64,000 nucleotides of DNA from Suilimivivens aceti (GTDB taxonomy: Bacteria > Bacillota > Clostridia > Lachnospirales > Lachnospiraceae), in the NCBI RefSeq assembly GCF_025567405.1, contig NZ_JAOQKJ010000011.1, positions 1-64,000 on the forward strand, written 5' to 3'. Each line of letters opens with the position of its first letter. The stretch's first letter is position 1. Made by a program: the position numbers and the translations under genes. A model generated the notes under the pieces. That model was not told the origin of the DNA. It did no database searches and saw nothing but the letters and a program-made list of their open reading frames with translations. This document shows, in pieces, positions 59,941 to 64,000 of this stretch.

Positions 59941-60498
59941 TCAGTTCAGCTTCAGGATTACGGAAAACCGCTTACTCAGGACAAGTGCAAGTGCAATCTT
60001 GATCAGATCCGGGATGATAAAGGGGATCACACACCAGGAAAGAACTGCTGCCAGTCCAACCGGTCCAGAATTTTTCGTATATACTGCCATGAACCATACG
60101 GTTCCAATCGCGTAGCATACGATCAGTCCAAGTACCATAGATAAGCCAAGCACCCAGGTCTTCTTACCAAGGAGTGCTTCCATGCCCCACATCAGAAGTG
60201 CGGAAAACAGGAATCCGATAATATAACCACCGGTACTGCCAAGCAGGGTGCCAAAGCCCCCTGAAAATCCTGCAAATACAGGAATCCCTACTGCACCAAG
60301 CAGAATATAGATCAGTACGGAAAGACTTCCTCTCTTGCCGCCGAGAACACCTACTGCCAGAAATACGGCAAAGGTCTGCAGGGTAAAGGGAACTGTCGTT
60401 GGAATGGATATCCAGGAGCAGATTGCGATCAGAACCGCAAATACTGCTATGTATACCATGTCATAAGTTTTACTTCTTGTTGCTGTCTGTGTTGTCAT
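59941..60498 (-). CDS. bioY: biotin transporter substrate-binding subunit BioY
   Basis: A 185-residue six-helix S-component of an ECF transporter. TVPFTLQTFAVFLAVGVLGG and GSTGGYIIGFLFSALLMW are classic BioY segments. ECF ATPases and EcfT must come from elsewhere, as usual for Firmicutes group II ECF systems. The start is at 60498 (TTQTATRSKTYDMVYIAVF follows). A textbook BirA operator lies upstream, confirming biotin as ligand. Confidence 0.95.
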   Translation of the reverse strand: MTTQTATRSKTYDMVYIAVFAVLIAICSWISIPTTVPFTLQTFAVFLAVGVLGGKRGSLSVLIYILLGAVGIPVFAGFSGGFGTLLGSTGGYIIGFLFSALLMWGMEALLGKKTWVLGLSMVLGLIVCYAIGTVWFMAVYTKNSGPVGLAAVLSWCVIPFIIPDLIKIALALVLSKRFSVILKLN

Positions 60499-60545
60499 TT
60501 GAAAATCCAGCCTTTCTGTAGTATGTTCCTTCAGGAACCTTAGAC

Positions 60546-60599
60546 AGAATAACATGGCAGGTTTTTATTGTCAACCTTATTTTATCGCATGGTTAACAA
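60546..60599 (-). promoter_or_regulatory. bioY promoter overlapped by a BirA operator
   Basis: TTGTTAACC, 14 bases, GGTTGACAA (60568-60599, minus strand) matches the Firmicutes BirA operator TTGTTAACC-N14-16-GGTTAACAA with one change. The promoter TTGACA (60569-60574)-N17-TATTCT (60546-60551) has its -35 box inside the right operator arm, so biotinyl-AMP-loaded BirA would block it. Confidence 0.88.
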
Positions 60600-60628
60600 T
60601 TTGTTTTTCTGTTGCAGCTATCCCTCTA

Positions 60629-62467
60629 TTATTGCTCTGCAATTCTCTCAGCTAATTCCTCCAGATATTCCCATCGTTCCATTTTTTCTTCCAGAAGCTT
60701 CTCTGTCTCTTCCTTCTCCTTCGTCAGCTCATTCAGCTTCACAAAATCAGTCGCCGCCTTCAGGATCCCGGCCTCCAAAGTTTCTATTTTCTCTTCCAGT
60801 GCAGCAATATCATCTTCTATGGTTTCATATTCCCTCTGCTCCTTATAACTGAATTTCAGCTTTGCAGACGGCAGCTTCCAGGCTTTTCCCGATTCTGTTT
60901 TTACTTTACCTGCACTGCCAGTATTTTCACTGTTTCCTGTCTGTTCTGAAAATTCTCCCCTTTCCATCTGAACCCGGTCACGGTAATCCGTATAACCGCC
61001 CTCATACTGCCTGATATTTCCACCTTCCTCAAAGGCGAATATCCTCCTTGCACAGCGGTCCAGGAAATATCTGTCATGGGACACCATGATCACGATTCCA
61101 GGGAAGCTGTCCAGATAATCCTCCAGGATCGTCAGTGTTTCAATATCAAGGTCATTGGTCGGTTCGTCCAGGATCAGGACATTCGGTGAATCCATCAGTA
61201 CCCGGAGCAGGTTCAGTCTGCGTTTTTCTCCCCCGGAAAGCTTCTTCAGAAGTCCGTACTGTGCTTCTCCCTCAAACAGGAACCTCTCCAGCATTTTAGC
61301 TGCAGAAACCGGTCCTTCCTCAGTCTGTACAAATTCCGCCACATCTCTGATATAATCGATCACACGCTGCTCTGATGGCATTTCCTTCTCTGTCAGCTCC
61401 TGATCATAGCAGCCGATCTTCACTGTCTGTCCGATCACAATACTGCCCTCATCCGGCTCAACCCGCCCGGTGATCAGCTTTACAAGTGTTGTCTTGCCAC
61501 ACCCGTTCCTGCCAACGAAGCCAACTCTGTCACCCTTTAAAAAGATATAGGAAAAATCCCGGATCAGCACTTTATCCCCGTATGCCTTGGAAAGATGGCT
61601 GATCTCCACAGTGGTTCTGCCAAGTCTTGTGGCACTGCTGCCAATATCTATCTGGCTGCCTGCTGACAGTGCCTCCCTGTTTTTCAGCTCCTCATAACGC
61701 TGCAGTCTCGCCTTTTGCTTGGTGCTTCTTGCCCTGGCACCACGCTTCACCCATTCCAGCTCTTTACGCAGAATGGTTTTCCGCTTTCTCTCTCCTGCTG
61801 CCAGTGCTTCTTCCCGCTCCGCTTTTCGTTCCAGATATCCGGAATAATTCTCATCATAGGAATAAATACTGCCTCTGTCGATCTCTATGATCCTTGTAGC
61901 CACACTGTCCAGGAAATATCTGTCATGGGTCACCATGATCAGTGCTCCCGGCAGCTTTTTCAGCTCTTCCTCCAGCCATTCCGCCATGTCATTGTCCAGG
62001 TGGTTCGTAGGCTCGTCCAGGATCAGCAGATCCGGCCTTGTCAGAAGAGCTGCCACAAGTGCCAGCTTCTTACGCTGTCCTCCGGAAAGGATCCCACACT
62101 TTGCCGTGAAATCTGTTACACCAAGCCTTGTCAGCATCCGCTTTGCCTCTGTCTCCAGCTCCTGGTCTGTATGCCCTGATCTGCTGCTCTCCCGGCATTT
62201 CTGCAAGACTGCCTCTATAACAGTCTGTTCTTCCGGAAATAAAGGATGCTGCGGCAAAAAACTGATCACCAGATGCGAGGCTCTGGTGATCGTTCCACTG
62301 TCTGACTCCTCCAGTCCTGCGATCATTTTCAGCAGCGTGGATTTTCCCGTTCCGTTGATCCCGATGATGCCGACCTTTTCTCCTTCCTCCAGATACAAGG
62401 AAGCATCCCTCAAAATTGTCTTTTCTCCAAACGATCTGCTGATTTTAGAGGCTGTCAGTATATTCAT
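60629..62467 (-). CDS. ABC-F family ATPase
   Basis: A 612-residue soluble protein with two ABC cassettes and no membrane helices: Walker A GINGTGKSTLL and GRNGCGKTTLV, signatures LSGGQRKKLALVAALL and LSGGEKRRLNLLRVL, and Walker B LLILDEPTNHLD and VLILDEPTNDLD. The two cassettes are joined by a charged interdomain linker and a C-terminal coiled coil follows (EEKIETLEAGILKAAT), as in Uup/YdiF proteins that act on the ribosome. It begins 3 bases after the CarD-like gene stop. Confidence 0.92.
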   Translation of the reverse strand: MNILTASKISRSFGEKTILRDASLYLEEGEKVGIIGINGTGKSTLLKMIAGLEESDSGTITRASHLVISFLPQHPLFPEEQTVIEAVLQKCRESSRSGHTDQELETEAKRMLTRLGVTDFTAKCGILSGGQRKKLALVAALLTRPDLLILDEPTNHLDNDMAEWLEEELKKLPGALIMVTHDRYFLDSVATRIIEIDRGSIYSYDENYSGYLERKAEREEALAAGERKRKTILRKELEWVKRGARARSTKQKARLQRYEELKNREALSAGSQIDIGSSATRLGRTTVEISHLSKAYGDKVLIRDFSYIFLKGDRVGFVGRNGCGKTTLVKLITGRVEPDEGSIVIGQTVKIGCYDQELTEKEMPSEQRVIDYIRDVAEFVQTEEGPVSAAKMLERFLFEGEAQYGLLKKLSGGEKRRLNLLRVLMDSPNVLILDEPTNDLDIETLTILEDYLDSFPGIVIMVSHDRYFLDRCARRIFAFEEGGNIRQYEGGYTDYRDRVQMERGEFSEQTGNSENTGSAGKVKTESGKAWKLPSAKLKFSYKEQREYETIEDDIAALEEKIETLEAGILKAATDFVKLNELTKEKEETEKLLEEKMERWEYLEELAERIAEQ

Positions 62468-62470
62468 AAA

Positions 62471-62992
62471 TTATCCTTCTGTCTTTTCCTGTATTTCCGC
62501 AATGGTTTTGGCAATGATCTGTTTCATTTCCTGCTTTTCCCTGCCAATGGCAAAAGCAAGCTCTGAATACAGGCTGTCCTCTGCCAGTTTGAAATATCTC
62601 TCATCTGTAGAGGTGCTTTTCTTTCCCTGCGCTCTGCGGATCTGCTTTCTACTATACAGGTTTTTGATGATTCCGACAAGCTCTGTCGGATTGCAGCTCT
62701 GGATAGCCGCCTTATACTCCTGTTCCCGCTGCTTGTCGTTAGTACTCCATTTCTTTTCTGTTTCCGGTATTTTGCGGATGATCTCCCAAGCTTCTTCTTT
62801 GCTCAGCGCTTTCCGAAGGCTCCTGCTCTCCGCATCAACCGGCACATACACTTTCGCGCTTTGGCAGTCCTTCGGGATCAGCAGATAATATAATCTGTTT
62901 CTGTCCGTCCCTGGCATATCCAGGTGCATGATATCTTCCACTCTGCAGACACCATTGTTAAATTTGATCACATAATCTCCGATCTGATACAA
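62471..62992 (-). CDS. CarD/CdnL-family transcription factor
   Basis: A 173-residue RNA-polymerase-interacting protein: N-terminal CarD/TRCF-like Tudor domain (YQIGDYVIKFNNGVCRVEDI ... YYLLIPK) and a helical C-terminal part. The start is taken as TTG 62992 with AAAGGATG about 8 nt upstream; a longer frame to an ATG at 63073 adds residues not seen in the family. It is cotranscribed with the ABC-F gene. Confidence 0.85.
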   Translation of the reverse strand: MYQIGDYVIKFNNGVCRVEDIMHLDMPGTDRNRLYYLLIPKDCQSAKVYVPVDAESRSLRKALSKEEAWEIIRKIPETEKKWSTNDKQREQEYKAAIQSCNPTELVGIIKNLYSRKQIRRAQGKKSTSTDERYFKLAEDSLYSELAFAIGREKQEMKQIIAKTIAEIQEKTEG

Positions 62993-63089
62993 AATAATCA
63001 CATCCTTTCCAATTTTTCCGTCATTTCTTACGTTTATACTATTAGTGTACCACTTTTCAGTGAAAAATTTCAAAGGACATTTTATAGTA

Positions 63090-63166
63090 AAAAAAGCACA
63101 GAAATCCCACTTTGACAGGAATTTCTGCCTTATCCCTCTCCTGTCTGCCTGGGCTTTCTGTGCTTA
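63090..63166 (-). terminator. terminator of the NCS2 permease gene
   Basis: Arms AAGCACAGAAAGCCCA (63151-63166) and TGGGATTTCTGTGCTT (63095-63110) pair with one small bulge, followed on the minus strand by T7. Confidence 0.8.
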
Positions 63167-63183
63167 TTATACAGGTACTCCTT

Positions 63184-64000
63184 TTACAGGAAGATGTACT
63201 TCAGAATAAACAGTACTGCCAGTACCCACATAAGCGGGGTGATCTTCTTTGCCTTGCCTGCAGCTGCATGAAGAACTACATAGGAGATAACGCCAAATGC
63301 GATACCTTCTGAAATAGAATACATAAAAGGCATAGCAAAGATACAGATAAATGCGGGAATTGCTTCCAGCATATCATTCCATGCAATCTTTGCTACCTGC
63401 TGCATCATAAAGAAACCAACAACGACAAGTGCCGGTGCTGTTGCAAAGGAAGGAATTGCAAGAAAAATAGGTGAGAAGAACAGTGCCAGCAGGAACAGTG
63501 CTCCTGATACAATAGAAGTAAGTCCGGTACGTCCGCCTTCTGCAATACCTGATGAAGATTCTACAAAGGTTGTAATTGTAGATGTACCAAAGCATGCCCC
63601 TACAGTAGTACCTACAGCATCTGCCATCAGAGCGCCTTTGATTCCGGGAAGCTTGCCATCCTTATCCAGCATATCAGCCTTAGTCGCACATCCGATCAGT
63701 GTTCCAAGGGTATCGAAGATATCTACGAACAGGAATGCAAATACAACCACCAGGAAGTTCAGTGATCCGATCACAGAGAAATCCATCTTGAACAGTGTCG
63801 GTGCAAGGGAAGCCGGTGCAGATACGATGCCACTGGGGATCAGGCTGTAGAAGCCTGCATCCGGTGCTGGTACATATAATCCGGTAAGCTGGCAGATAAT
63901 TCCCAGTACCCATGTGATCAGAATACCAAGGAGAATATTTCCCTTTACATTCTTGATAACAAGGAATGAAGTGATCAGAATGCCAAGCAGTGCCAGTACG
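63184..64000 (-). CDS. NCS2 family purine permease, partial (5' end outside window)
   Basis: The C-terminal 271 residues of an AzgA/PbuG-type guanine/hypoxanthine permease: GFYSLIPSGIVSAPASLAPT, FLFVDIFDTLGTLIGCATKA, GTSTITTFVESSSGIAEGGR and TGLTSIVSGALFLLALF are family hallmarks. The frame is open to the window edge, about 200 residues short of the start. An internal ATG at 63786 is not the start. It ends in its own terminator. Confidence 0.93.
   Translation of the reverse strand, partial: VLALLGILITSFLVIKNVKGNILLGILITWVLGIICQLTGLYVPAPDAGFYSLIPSGIVSAPASLAPTLFKMDFSVIGSLNFLVVVFAFLFVDIFDTLGTLIGCATKADMLDKDGKLPGIKGALMADAVGTTVGACFGTSTITTFVESSSGIAEGGRTGLTSIVSGALFLLALFFSPIFLAIPSFATAPALVVVGFFMMQQVAKIAWNDMLEAIPAFICIFAMPFMYSISEGIAFGVISYVVLHAAAGKAKKITPLMWVLAVLFILKYIFL

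Overview
The window reads as a chromosomal segment of an anaerobic, gut-type Firmicute, most likely a Lachnospiraceae member (Blautia/Mediterraneibacter-like). Grounds: the conserved Firmicutes block cysE-cysS-mrnC-rlmB-(SGNH)-sigH, a sporulation sigma-H, [FeFe]-hydrogenase maturases HydG and HydF, FeoA-FeoA-FeoB-Fur iron uptake, a CIRCE-controlled Hsp20, a Firmicutes-type BirA operator at bioY, GGAGG ribosome binding sites and SigA-type promoters. Species cannot be fixed from the sequence alone. Most genes lie on the minus strand.

Layout. 1-9.1 kb: an alpha/beta hydrolase, a MATE exporter with a cytidylate-kinase-like gene behind a structured leader, an NSS symporter and a voltage-gated-type K+ channel on the plus strand, and a membrane acyltransferase coupled to a sensor PP2C phosphatase. 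9.1-17.8 kb: a chemoreceptor, an AraC regulator, a small divergent reading frame, and a lactose module (GH2 beta-galactosidase, GPH symporter, divergent AraC). 17.8-24.4 kb: a patchwork of mobile-element debris (group II intron remnant, IS200/IS605 left-end remnant, XRE regulators) with hsp20, a three-gene DUF3791/DUF3990 ADP-ribosyltransferase-like module, a lipoprotein and two hydrolases.

24.8-37.7 kb is a sialic-acid utilisation locus. nanE and nanK run rightward. A long leftward operon carries a MalY-type PLP enzyme, two NanA/DHDPS-type aldolases, two ABC permeases and a binding protein (no ATPase), an amidohydrolase, a YhcH/NanQ anomerase, two CE7-like acetylesterases and an RpiR regulator. 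One esterase lacks the nucleophilic serine. A decayed second RpiR gene sits beside nanK. No sialidase is present, so the locus looks built for free or O-acetylated sialic acid released by others; that is inference.

37.8-38.5 kb holds a broken ttcA-like gene abutting an integrase 3' fragment. 38.6-48.9 kb: an SDR-like protein, the Fur-controlled feo operon, a TetR-controlled RND exporter with a large coiled-coil insertion, and a LytTR/LiaF-like regulatory pair. 49.0-50.0 kb is a striking tandem array: 13 copies at an exact 82-bp period, each with an invariant 11-bp inverted repeat. 50.1-64 kb is housekeeping: sigH, an SGNH protein with pentapeptide repeats, rlmB, mrnC, cysS, cysE, hydF, hydG, ispF, a glutamine amidotransferase, DUF1284, bioY under BirA, an ABC-F ATPase, a CarD-like regulator and a partial NCS2 purine permease cut by the window end.
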